6,252 nucleotides of DNA, taken from the NCBI GenBank assembly GCA_002898915.1, contig BEHO01000073.1:1-6252 (forward strand), in the 5' to 3' direction. Shown one piece after another: positions 1 to 5,341 of this stretch. The stretch's first letter is position 1; each line of letters opens with the position of its first letter. This stretch comes from a bacterium HR12 (GTDB lineage: Bacteria > Actinomycetota > UBA4738 > HRBIN12). Made by a program: the position numbers and the translations under genes. The notes beneath the pieces are model-generated. The model made no database searches. It worked only from the letters and a program-made list of their open reading frames with translations, and was not told where the DNA came from.

Positions 1-1146
1 GGCCCCGCCCTCGAGGACGTCGTTGCCGAGCCCGCCGACGAGCCGGTCGCGCCCGGCGCTCCCCCGGAGGGTGTCCGGCCCGCCGCGACCGACCAGCTCG
101 TTCGCGCCCTCGGATCCGACCAGCACGTCCCGCCGGTCGGTCCCGATCACGTCCTCGATGCCGCCGAGCGAGTCGCTCCCGAACCCGCTCGCCGCGCCGG
201 TCGTCAGGTTGACCGTGACGCCGGATGGCGCATCCCGCATGTCCACCCGGTCGCGCGCCTTCCCGCCCTTCAGGACGTCGTCGCCCTTCCGCCCGTCGAG
301 CACGTCGCGGCCTCCGCCGCCCTCGATCCGGTTCGGGCCGCCGTCGCCGAGCAGGACGTCGGGCCCTGGTGACCCGATGAGGCGCTCGAACCCCGCGAGG
401 TCGTCGGCGGAGGCGCCGGCGGGCCTCGCCGTCCCCCTCGCAAGGTCGACGCGCACGGAGGAGGCCCCCGCGTAGCTCAGGGTGTCGGTCCCGGCGCCGC
501 CGTCGAGATCGGAGCCGCCGCCACCCGCCACCACCAGGTCGGCGCCGGCGCCCCCGAGCACCGCGACCCCGATCGCGGGAGCGCCGGTGCCGGCGCCCCC
601 GGCGACGCGCAGCACGTCCGCGCCCTGCCGGCCCGTGACCTCCCAGGCGGCGGTGCCCGAGAGCGTGACGTCCACGTCGCCTACCCCTTCCTCCGCGTTC
701 AGGTTGGCGCCGGCGGTGCCGAGCGCCACGACGTCCGCCCCGGGCCCGCCCGCGATCCGAAGGACGCCGCCCCCGGGGAGGTCGGCGGCGAGCTCGATCT
801 CGGAGTCGCCGTCGCCCTCGTCGGTCTGCCCGGGCGCGAGGGGACCGCCGGAGAGGTCGATCGTGAGGTCATCCTCCTGCCCGACGCCCGAACCCGTCAC
901 GTCGATCGTGTCCGTGTTGGTCACGGTGGCGGTCTCGCAGGGCACGCCGTCCAGCGCGATGGCGTCACCCTGGCGGGAGATCGCGGCCGGCGCTCCCGCC
1001 ACGAGCGTGACCTCGACGGTGGCGGTGCCGGCGTTGAAGCTGCAGGTGGCCTGGGCGTGCGCGGGGGTCGCCGTCCACCACGTCGGTGCGCCCGATCCGA
1101 GGACGAGCGCGAGCGCTCCCCGAGCCAGCCTGGTACGGGCGCGCAT
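1..1146 (-). CDS. Secreted RTX-type (haemolysin-type) calcium-binding repeat protein, C-terminus outside window
   Basis: The minus-strand frame is open from the ATG at 1146 to the window edge, giving 382 residues with no stop, so the C-terminus is missing. The N-terminus is a Sec signal peptide: arginine-rich start (MRARTRLARG), hydrophobic ALALVLGSGA, and a likely cut after AHA at residue 31. Residues 32-130 are an acidic, beta-rich region with the only two cysteines (C35, C70), which could form a disulfide. From about 130 onward come glycine/aspartate repeats of the GGxGxDxLx kind, clearest at 276-295 (GGGGRDVLDGRKGDDVLKGG) and 364-382 (GRDRLVGGLGNDVLEGG). In this family such nonapeptides form a calcium-binding parallel beta-roll. 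The product is probably extracellular; its target is unknown. In-frame starts at 1161 (GTG) and 1185 (ATG) are possible, but none has a well-spaced ribosome site and 1146 gives the best signal peptide. Family assignment is firm, function is not. Confidence 0.88.
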   Translation of the reverse strand, partial: MRARTRLARGALALVLGSGAPTWWTATPAHAQATCSFNAGTATVEVTLVAGAPAAISRQGDAIALDGVPCETATVTNTDTIDVTGSGVGQEDDLTIDLSGGPLAPGQTDEGDGDSEIELAADLPGGGVLRIAGGPGADVVALGTAGANLNAEEGVGDVDVTLSGTAAWEVTGRQGADVLRVAGGAGTGAPAIGVAVLGGAGADLVVAGGGGSDLDGGAGTDTLSYAGASSVRVDLARGTARPAGASADDLAGFERLIGSPGPDVLLGDGGPNRIEGGGGRDVLDGRKGDDVLKGGKARDRVDMRDAPSGVTVNLTTGAASGFGSDSLGGIEDVIGTDRRDVLVGSEGANELVGRGGPDTLRGSAGRDRLVGGLGNDVLEGGA

Positions 1147-1193
1147 GGCGCGACGATACACGGCGACGGGCCGCGGGGACAGCATCCTGCCCG

Positions 1194-1222
1194 TTGCGAG
1201 AAGTGCATCGTGGCGGTAGCAT
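1194..1222 (+). promoter_or_regulatory. Candidate sigma70-type promoter for tusA-dsrE2
   Basis: A TTGCGA hexamer (1194-1199) and a TAGCAT hexamer (1217-1222) are separated by exactly 17 bp. Each matches the -35 and -10 consensus at 4 of 6 positions. Transcription would begin near 1229, giving a leader of about 150 nt before tusA that contains the palindrome and hairpin listed separately. The match is modest, but this is one of the few less GC-rich spots in the spacer between the divergent genes. Confidence 0.3.
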
Positions 1223-1262
1223 TTGCACCTGCGATGATCAGGACACGGTGCCGCGGGCTCGT

Positions 1263-1278
1263 GGGGATCATGATCCCC
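1263..1278. promoter_or_regulatory. 16-bp perfect palindrome, possible operator
   Basis: GGGGATCATGATCCCC is perfectly self-complementary and sits in the spacer between the divergent RTX and tusA genes. It could be the binding site of a dimeric regulator, or an RNA hairpin (6-bp stem GGGGAU/AUCCCC with a CAUG loop) in the tusA leader. It is flanked by two direct copies of CACGGTGCC (1244-1252 and 1296-1304). No regulator is encoded next to it, so the role is inferred only from position and symmetry. Confidence 0.4.
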
Positions 1279-1298
1279 TGCCGATGCTGCTGTCCCAC

Positions 1299-1336
1299 GG
1301 TGCCCGGCGAGGGCCGCTAGGCCCCCTCCCGGCACC
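1299..1336 (+). promoter_or_regulatory. Long imperfect hairpin in the tusA leader
   Basis: The 38 bases fold into a symmetric hairpin: GGTGCC (1299-1304) pairs with GGCACC (1331-1336), GG (1306-1307) with CC (1328-1329), G1309 with C1326, and GGGCC (1311-1315) with GGCCC (1320-1324), closing a GCTA loop. That is 14 of 17 possible pairs, broken only by three single mismatches. No T-run follows, so it is not a classical terminator. It ends about 30 nt before the tusA ribosome site and could act as a leader regulatory or RNA-stabilising element. No known riboswitch class is recognised. Confidence 0.4.
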
Positions 1337-1378
1337 ATCCCCGCAGCCCGGATCCCATCGACACCGGAGGTCCAGATC

Positions 1379-1627
1379 ATGTCCAGCGTCGCATCCGAGA
1401 TCACCGTCACCGTCACCATCGACGCCCGTGGTCAGTCCTGCCCCGGGCCCCTCGTCTCGCTCGCGCGCGCCCTGAAGGACGCGAGGCCGGGCGACGTGCT
1501 CGAGCTGCTCGCCACGGACCCCGGGTCGCGGTCCGACGTCCCGGCGTGGGCGCGTCTGACCGGGAACGAGCTGATCGAGGCCACGGAGCGGGACGGGGAG
1601 TTCCGGTACCTGGTGCGGAAGGCCTGA
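1379..1627 (+). CDS. tusA: TusA-family sulfur-carrier protein
   Basis: This 82-residue protein is the usual size for the TusA/SirA/YeeD family, small cytoplasmic proteins that carry sulfur as a persulfide on one cysteine and hand it to partners. The diagnostic motif is DARGQSCPGPL (residues 15-25): C21 is the carrier cysteine within CPxP, opening the first helix. The remainder fits the beta-alpha-beta-alpha-beta-beta fold, with a strand at GDVLELLATDP, a helix at DVPAWARLTGNELIEA and a final strand at EFRYLVRK. C21 is the only cysteine. The start is supported by GGAGG at 1366-1370, 8 nt before ATG. The stop is 14 nt before the DsrE2-type gene, and this pairing is a known arrangement for sulfur relay in sulfur oxidisers and other bacteria. 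Whether it serves sulfur oxidation, tRNA thiolation or cofactor synthesis cannot be told here. No rhodanese or Hdr-like gene is in the window. Confidence 0.9.
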   Translation: MSSVASEITVTVTIDARGQSCPGPLVSLARALKDARPGDVLELLATDPGSRSDVPAWARLTGNELIEATERDGEFRYLVRKA

Positions 1628-1641
1628 GCGAGGAGGCGCCG

Positions 1642-2205
1642 ATGAGCGCGACGACCGAGAGCGTGGCCCTGGGTGAGCTCCTCGAGCGCGTCCGGGCGCT
1701 CGAGGAGGCGGAGCGGAGCCGCGTGGAGAAGAAGAACAAGCTCACCATCGTGGCCTGGGGCGGTGATCTCGACCGCATCTGGCCCACCACGATCCTCGCG
1801 AGCACGGCCGCGGCGAGCGGGATGGAGGTGAGCGTGTTCTTCACCTTCTGGGGTCTGTTCGCCATCGTGAAGCCGGAGGTGCGCATCACCGGCGAGAACT
1901 GGATGCAGAAGATGATGTCGGTGATGAACCCCGGCTCGGCCAGGAGAGCGAAGCTCTCCCGCTACCACTTCGCGGGGGCCGGGCCCGCGATGCTGAAGAA
2001 GCTGGCCCGGGAGCACCAGGTGGCCCACCCCGAGGAGCTCTTGGGGCTGGCCAAGGACCTCGGTGCGCGTCTCATCCCCTGCCAGATGACCATGGACCTG
2101 CTCGGCCTGAAGCGCGAGGACCTCATCGACGGCCTCGAGGAGCCGATCGGGGCCGCCACGGCCCTGCTGGAGATGCGGGAGGCCGCGATCTCGCTGTTCA
2201 TCTGA
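1642..2205 (+). CDS. dsrE2: DsrE2-type DsrE/DsrF/DrsH-like sulfur-relay protein
   Basis: The 187-residue product matches the DsrE/DsrF/DrsH-like group (DrsE_2 type). Residues 1-30 form a charged helix, probably coiled coil. They are followed by KLTIVAWGGDLDRIW (33-47), a hydrophobic stretch about 48-76 containing the family signature MEVSVFFTFWGL, an amphipathic middle rich in Met/Lys, and the conserved CQMTMDLLGLKREDLIDG (147-164). C147, in a CxMxMD context, is the only cysteine and the expected persulfide site. The hydrophobic stretch may associate with the membrane, as suggested for related proteins. AGGAGG at 1631-1636, 5 nt before this ATG, fixes the start; an in-frame ATG at 1546 would add 32 residues lying inside tusA and is rejected. 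The gene is cotranscribed with tusA, its likely sulfur-exchange partner. Family is secure; the physiological pathway is inferred. Confidence 0.9.
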   Translation: MSATTESVALGELLERVRALEEAERSRVEKKNKLTIVAWGGDLDRIWPTTILASTAAASGMEVSVFFTFWGLFAIVKPEVRITGENWMQKMMSVMNPGSARRAKLSRYHFAGAGPAMLKKLAREHQVAHPEELLGLAKDLGARLIPCQMTMDLLGLKREDLIDGLEEPIGAATALLEMREAAISLFI

Positions 2206-2231
2206 GCTGAGCCGGGCGCCATCGGGTCAGC
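2206..2231. terminator. Hairpin spanning convergent stop codons, possible bidirectional terminator
   Basis: GCTGAGCC (2206-2213) and GGGTCAGC (2224-2231) pair at 7 of 8 positions around a 10-nt loop. The hairpin begins one base after the dsrE2 stop and reaches into the stop codon of the opposing carboxypeptidase gene (2227-2229). It therefore fills the whole 21-bp gap between the two convergent operons. There is no T-tract on either strand, so any termination would be non-canonical or would simply limit read-through. Confidence 0.35.
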
Positions 2232-2967
2232 GACCGGTCGACGAGAAGTGCATGAAGTCCTTGGCGCCGCTCCAGCGGCCGCCCCAGGCCCAGCCGATGG
2301 CCTCGAAGGCCCGCACGACGACGTCCCCCTCGTGGATCATGCCGGGTCGGTCCAGGGTCCGATCGGCGTAGGGGCGGGCGAAGCGGTTCCGGACCGATCC
2401 GTCGGCGGCGACGTAGGGGTTCTGCAAGGGGTTCACGTCCACGGCGAGCCCGTACGCGTGCTGCGAGAACGTCGCGCCCGGCCCCTCGGGGGTGATCACC
2501 GGGCGACAGTTGAAGCCGGCGGTGACGTTCCGTCGCGTATGGGGGTCGGCGTGGGGTCGGAAGCGCGGGGCGAGGTCGACGCGCTCGAGGGGGAACCGGG
2601 CCTCGAAGAGCCTCCGGAACACCCCGAGGACGTCGGCCGCGACGGAGCGATGGACGACGAGGCGGCCCCGGTGGATCCCGCCGTCGAAGCCGACGTGGTT
2701 GAACCGCAGGAGCGCGAGGTCCGCGAGGCGGACGGGGCAGCCGGGGCGCCAGGTGGAGCCGCGGAGCTCGCGGCGGACGGACCGCGGGAGCGGGGCGTGG
2801 ACCCGTCCCGCGAAGCGCGTGCGCAGGGCCTCGGCGGGGGGCTCGGTCGGCGCCGCCGATCCCGCGAGCGGGCTCGCGGCGGTCGCCGCGGGTGTGGAGG
2901 GAGCGGGCGCGGGAGCGACGCACCCGGCCAGGGCGAGCGCGACGATCGCGCTCGCGCCCCGTCTCAC
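2227..2967 (-). CDS. Lipoprotein M15-family (VanY-type) D-alanyl-D-alanine carboxypeptidase
   Basis: The 246-residue protein is predicted to cut the terminal D-Ala, or a related peptide bond, of peptidoglycan stem peptides on the outer face of the membrane. The N-terminus is a lipoprotein signal, RRGASAIVALALAGC, with lipidation at C16, then an Ala/Pro-rich linker to about residue 45. The peptidase region carries the M15 zinc motif SQHAYGLAVDVN (168-179), giving ligands H170 and D177, and the C-terminal WSGAKDFMHFS (232-242), giving H240 and the likely catalytic acid D237. All expected zinc-site residues are present, so it should be active. I place the start at GTG 2967: it overlaps the upstream lipoprotein stop in a GTGA arrangement and leaves a perfect lipobox. 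The same frame is open back to 3609, but that extension runs through the upstream gene. There is no ribosome site, consistent with translational coupling. Exact substrate (D,D- or L,D-bond) is unproven. Confidence 0.9.
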   Translation of the reverse strand: MRRGASAIVALALAGCVAPAPAPSTPAATAASPLAGSAAPTEPPAEALRTRFAGRVHAPLPRSVRRELRGSTWRPGCPVRLADLALLRFNHVGFDGGIHRGRLVVHRSVAADVLGVFRRLFEARFPLERVDLAPRFRPHADPHTRRNVTAGFNCRPVITPEGPGATFSQHAYGLAVDVNPLQNPYVAADGSVRNRFARPYADRTLDRPGMIHEGDVVVRAFEAIGWAWGGRWSGAKDFMHFSSTGR

Positions 2968-3554
2968 GGCAGGTACTGCACCTCGATCCGCGTGACCCGA
3001 CCGTCTCGGACGGTGATCCAGTACGGCGCCTGGGACCCCTGGTACAGGGCGTCCCAGGGGTGGTGCCGGGTGGCGAAGGCGTCGAGGAAGGGACCGAGCT
3101 CCCCCGCCACCAGCTCGCAGCAGTGGCTCCAGTCGATGACCCGGATCTCGACGTCGGGATCGATGGGGAGCGTCCGCAGGCGCGGGTTGTCGTTGACGAT
3201 GTAGTAGTCGTTGGGGACCGGCACCTCGTCCCCGCGCTCGGCGGCGGCCTCGTTGGCCTCGTCGCCGGTGAGGAAGGACGCGAGATCGAACCGGAGCGTC
3301 ATCGCGTCGGCGTCGGCGGAGCGGATGTAGCCGAAGTGGCGCCCGTCCTCGAGCGCGGGCGTGGGACTGGGCTCCTGGGTCGGTTCCTGGGTCGGCTCCC
3401 CGGTGGGCTCGGGGTTCGGGCTCGGCTCCGGCGAGGAGGTCACGGTCGGCCCCGTGGGGCCGGTGGCGCCCGGTGGGGCCTCCCGGGCGCAGGCCGCCGC
3501 GACCAGGGCCAGGCCCAGCAGGCCGACGAGCACGGGGGTCGCCCGGGAGCGCAT
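2964..3554 (-). CDS. Putative lipoprotein of unrecognised family
   Basis: I do not recognise this 196-residue family. It starts with a lipoprotein signal peptide: MRSR, a hydrophobic core, and the lipobox VAAAC with C22 as the lipidated residue. A Pro/Thr/Glu/Ser-rich spacer follows (about 27-67, including TQEPTQEPSPTP), of the sort that holds a domain away from the membrane. The folded part, about 68-196, opens with GRHFGYIRSADADAMTLRFDL. It also holds NDYYIVNDNPRLRTLPI (115-131), a vicinal cysteine pair in DWSHCCELV (C145, C146), and a C-terminal YWITVRDGRVTRIEVQY strand pair. The gene ends overlapping the GTG of the carboxypeptidase gene by 4 bp, so the two are cotranslated and probably act together in the envelope. 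The ATG at 3554 lacks a clear ribosome site but gives the only sensible signal peptide. Lipoprotein status is well supported; function is unknown. Confidence 0.82.
   Translation of the reverse strand: MRSRATPVLVGLLGLALVAAACAREAPPGATGPTGPTVTSSPEPSPNPEPTGEPTQEPTQEPSPTPALEDGRHFGYIRSADADAMTLRFDLASFLTGDEANEAAAERGDEVPVPNDYYIVNDNPRLRTLPIDPDVEIRVIDWSHCCELVAGELGPFLDAFATRHHPWDALYQGSQAPYWITVRDGRVTRIEVQYLP
3372..3399 (-). repeat. Short 12-bp tandem repeat coding Thr-Gln-Glu-Pro units
   Basis: Two adjacent 12-bp units (3372-3383 and 3384-3395, CTCCTGGGTCGG and TTCCTGGGTCGG on the plus strand) differ at one base, and a third partial copy begins at 3396. They encode the repeated TQEP/GEPT residues of the lipoprotein's extended spacer. 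This is a typical low-complexity, slippage-prone linker, in frame because the unit is a multiple of three. Confidence 0.7.
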
Positions 3555-3598
3555 CGGCCGTAGCGTACGCCGCGGCCGGGCTGCGCGCCAGGGGGATG

Positions 3599-3632
3599 GT
3601 TCGTGACACTAATTAGCTGAACGAACTATCAT
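3599..3632 (+). promoter_or_regulatory. AT-rich promoter and operator island between the lipoprotein and marR genes
   Basis: This is the only AT-rich patch in the window. It contains a -35-like GTGACA (3603-3608, 5 of 6 to consensus), an 18-bp spacer and a -10 TATCAT (3627-3632, 5 of 6). Transcription would start at about the GTG of the MarR gene (3639), implying a leaderless mRNA. Between the hexamers lies the palindrome CTAATTAG (3609-3616), and the inverted pair GTTCGT (3599-3604) / ACGAAC (3621-3626) brackets the spacer. This is where a MarR dimer would block its own promoter. The site also lies upstream of the divergent lipoprotein gene and may affect it. Confidence 0.55.
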
Positions 3633-3638
3633 GCATCC

Positions 3639-4088
3639 GTGAACCCCTCGACGAGCGCGCCGGCGGACGTGGTGGCCCTGGCCTCGCGACTGCGCCTCGT
3701 CGTGACCCGCCTGGCCAGGCGCCTGCGGCAGCGCGCGGAGGTGGGGATCACCCCCTCCCAGCTCGTGGCGCTGGCCTCGATCGAGCGGGCCGGCCGGATC
3801 ACCGTGGGCGACCTCTCCCAGGTCGAGGGGGTTCAGCCGCCGACGATCACGAAGATCGTCGCCGCGCTGGTCGAGGCCGGCCTGGTCGCGCGGGAGCCCG
3901 ACCGGGACGATCGGCGGGTCGCCTGGCTGCGCGTGACCCCGGCGGGCGCCCGGCTCCTCGAGCGGAGCCGGAGCCGGAAGGACCAGTACCTGGCGCGTCG
4001 GCTCCGAGGGCTCACCCCGGACGAGCTCGCCGCGCTGGAGCGGGCCGCCGAGATCCTGGATCGCCTCGTCGCGGAGGAGGAGGGATGA
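3639..4088 (+). CDS. MarR-family transcriptional regulator
   Basis: At 149 residues this is the standard MarR length. N- and C-terminal helices (about 8-33 and 125-147) form the dimer interface. The winged helix-turn-helix covers about 36-105, with the helix-turn-helix at TVGDLSQVEGVQPPTITKIVAALVEAGLV (recognition helix about 66-80). The wing is REPDRDDRRVAWLRVT (85-100), with the DxRDDRR-type basic/acidic pattern typical of the family. MarR proteins usually repress an adjacent transporter or enzyme operon and release DNA on binding a small aromatic ligand or on oxidation. There is no cysteine, so thiol-based sensing of the OhrR type is unlikely. The GTG start is chosen because a -10 box lies about 7 nt upstream, fitting a leaderless transcript. 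The stop overlaps the MFS start (ATGA), so it most likely controls that exporter and itself. Confidence 0.9.
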   Translation: MNPSTSAPADVVALASRLRLVVTRLARRLRQRAEVGITPSQLVALASIERAGRITVGDLSQVEGVQPPTITKIVAALVEAGLVAREPDRDDRRVAWLRVTPAGARLLERSRSRKDQYLARRLRGLTPDELAALERAAEILDRLVAEEEG

Positions 4089-5338
4089 ACCGGATCGGTC
4101 GCGCGGTGCACCGCACCTTCCACGCGGTCTCGCACTCCCGGAACTTCCGCCTCTTCTTCTTCGGGCAGATCGTGTCCGTGACGGGCACCTGGGTGCAGTA
4201 CGTCGCCTCGGCGTGGCTGGTGCTCCGCCTGACCGGCAGCGGGGTCGCGCTCGGCCTGATGAGCGCGCTGAACTTCGCGCCGGTGCTCGTGCTCGGGGCG
4301 TGGGCGGGGGTGCTCGCGGATCGGCACGACAAGCGCCGGATCCTGCTCGGGACGCAGATGGCCTTCGCGATCCTGGCGCTCACCCTGTGGGGCCTCGTGG
4401 CCGCCGACGTCGTCCGGCTGTGGATGGTCTACGCCCTCTCGCTCCTCCAGGGGATCGTGACCGCGGTGGACACGCCCGCCCGGCAGAGCTTCTTCGCCGA
4501 GATGGTGGGCCCCGAGCACCTCACCAACGCGGTGAGCCTGAACAGCGCGGTGATGACCGGGACCCGGATCGTCGGACCGGCGATCGCCGGGGGGCTCATC
4601 GCCGGGGTGGGGCTGGACGCCTGCTTCCTCGTCAACGGGGTCTCGTACCTCGCGGTGATCGGGGGGCTGCTCGCGATGCGGTCCGAGGAGCTCCATCGGG
4701 CGCCCGTCCCGCGGGACGGGGGCGGCCTGCGGGCGGGCCTCCGCTACGTGTGGGAGACCCCGGAGCTGCGCACCCCCCTCATCGTCATGGCGGCCATCTT
4801 CACGTTCTCCTTCAACTTCCAGGTGGTCCTGCCGCTCCTCGCGAGCGAGACCTTCCACGGGGAGGCCGGCACGTTCAGCTCGCTCCTCGCGCTGATGGGG
4901 GTGGGGTCCCTCGCCGGGGCCCTCGCGATGGCCCGGGGCACGCAGCCGAACGCCGTGCGTCTGATGCGCTCGGCTGTGGCGCTGGGGGCGGCGTCGGTGG
5001 TCGCGGCGGCGATGCCCACGCTCCCGGCGGCGCTGGCGGCGATGGTCGCCCTCGGGTTCGTCGGGATCGTCTTCATGATCACGGGGAACACGACGCTCCA
5101 GCTCACCGCGCGCCCCGAGATGCGGGGCCGGGTGATGGCGCTGTACTCGGTCGTGTTCCTCGGCGGCACGCCGATCGGCGCCCCGATCGCGGGGTGGAGC
5201 GCGGAGGTGCTCGGCCCGCGGTGGGGGCTCGCCCTCGGGGGGATCGCGGCGACGGCGGTGGGCCTCCTCGGGCTGTGGGCGCTCCGGCGGCGGGGGATCG
5301 TGGGCGCGCCGGAGCCCGCGCCGGCGCGCGCGGCCTGA
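4085..5338 (+). CDS. MFS transporter (MFS_3/EntS-like, probable drug or metabolite exporter)
   Basis: The 417-residue product has the 12 hydrophobic segments of a major facilitator exporter: six at about 22-197, a charged central loop (198-228), and six at about 230-400. Motif A appears as GVLADRHDKRR (75-85) after the second helix. The stretch DTPARQSFFAEMV (129-141), with LTNAVSLNS and RIVGPAIAGG, is the signature of the EntS-like MFS_3 group. Members export siderophores, macrolides or other small molecules by proton antiport; the substrate here cannot be read from sequence. The ATG overlaps the MarR stop, with GGAGG at 4073-4077, 7 nt before the start, so the two are cotranslated. The short Pro/Ala-rich C-terminal tail is probably cytoplasmic. 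The stop lies only 3 bp from the stop of the convergent second MFS gene. Confidence 0.92.
   Translation: MNRIGRAVHRTFHAVSHSRNFRLFFFGQIVSVTGTWVQYVASAWLVLRLTGSGVALGLMSALNFAPVLVLGAWAGVLADRHDKRRILLGTQMAFAILALTLWGLVAADVVRLWMVYALSLLQGIVTAVDTPARQSFFAEMVGPEHLTNAVSLNSAVMTGTRIVGPAIAGGLIAGVGLDACFLVNGVSYLAVIGGLLAMRSEELHRAPVPRDGGGLRAGLRYVWETPELRTPLIVMAAIFTFSFNFQVVLPLLASETFHGEAGTFSSLLALMGVGSLAGALAMARGTQPNAVRLMRSAVALGAASVVAAAMPTLPAALAAMVALGFVGIVFMITGNTTLQLTARPEMRGRVMALYSVVFLGGTPIGAPIAGWSAEVLGPRWGLALGGIAATAVGLLGLWALRRRGIVGAPEPAPARAA
4703..4720. repeat. 18-bp perfect palindrome inside the MFS gene
   Basis: CCCGTCCCGCGGGACGGG is fully self-complementary and lies in the codons for the cytoplasmic loop between helices 6 and 7 of the exporter (around VPRDGGG, residues 208-214). 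It may be a by-product of GC-rich codon use, but its length is notable, and a similar one lies in the other MFS gene. Confidence 0.6.
5304..5329. terminator. Strong GC hairpin at the 3' end of the MFS gene, possible terminator
   Basis: GCGCGCCGG (5304-5312) and CCGGCGCGC (5321-5329) form a perfect 9-bp all-G/C stem with an 8-nt loop. It ends 6 bp before the MFS stop codon (5336-5338). The convergent gene ends 3 bp further on, so no other room exists for a terminator. There is no T-tract, and GC-rich coding sequence can produce such stems by chance, so the role is uncertain. Confidence 0.25.
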
Positions 5339-5341
5339 GCG

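Noticed and set aside
1..850. Repetitive GC-rich DNA as a possible CRISPR or DNA-level repeat array
   Set aside because: The repetition comes from degenerate Gly/Asp codons of RTX nonapeptides, with no constant repeat length and no unique spacers.
1166..1194. 6-bp inverted repeat ACGGGC/GCCCGT upstream of the RTX gene
   Set aside because: It is short, with a 17-bp spacer, and not distinguishable from chance in this base composition.
23..1219. Plus-strand open frames of 150 and 245 residues (23-475 and 482-1219)
   Set aside because: They are Pro/Ser/Arg-rich antisense shadows of the RTX gene, whose minus-strand frame has a signal peptide and repeat motifs.
921..1298. Minus-strand frames at 921-1298 and 965-1228
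   Set aside because: They overlap the RTX N-terminus in other frames, have low-complexity Arg/Pro composition and show no domain features.
1546..1641. Upstream ATG at 1546 adding 32 residues to DsrE2
   Set aside because: The extension lies inside tusA in another frame and lacks family sequence, whereas the ATG at 1642 has AGGAGG at ideal spacing.
3035..3061. 8-bp inverted repeat ACCCCTGG/CCAGGGGT with 11-nt loop
   Set aside because: It lies in the middle of the lipoprotein coding region, and such GC stems are common by chance here.
2248..3204. Plus-strand 318-residue open frame
   Set aside because: It is antisense to the carboxypeptidase and lipoprotein genes and has shadow-type composition (Gly/Glu/Arg-rich).
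2968..3609. Minus-strand extension of the carboxypeptidase frame to give 460 residues
   Set aside because: The added part is Arg/Pro/Gly-rich and runs antiphase through the lipoprotein gene; the GTG at 2967 restores a lipobox directly after the start.
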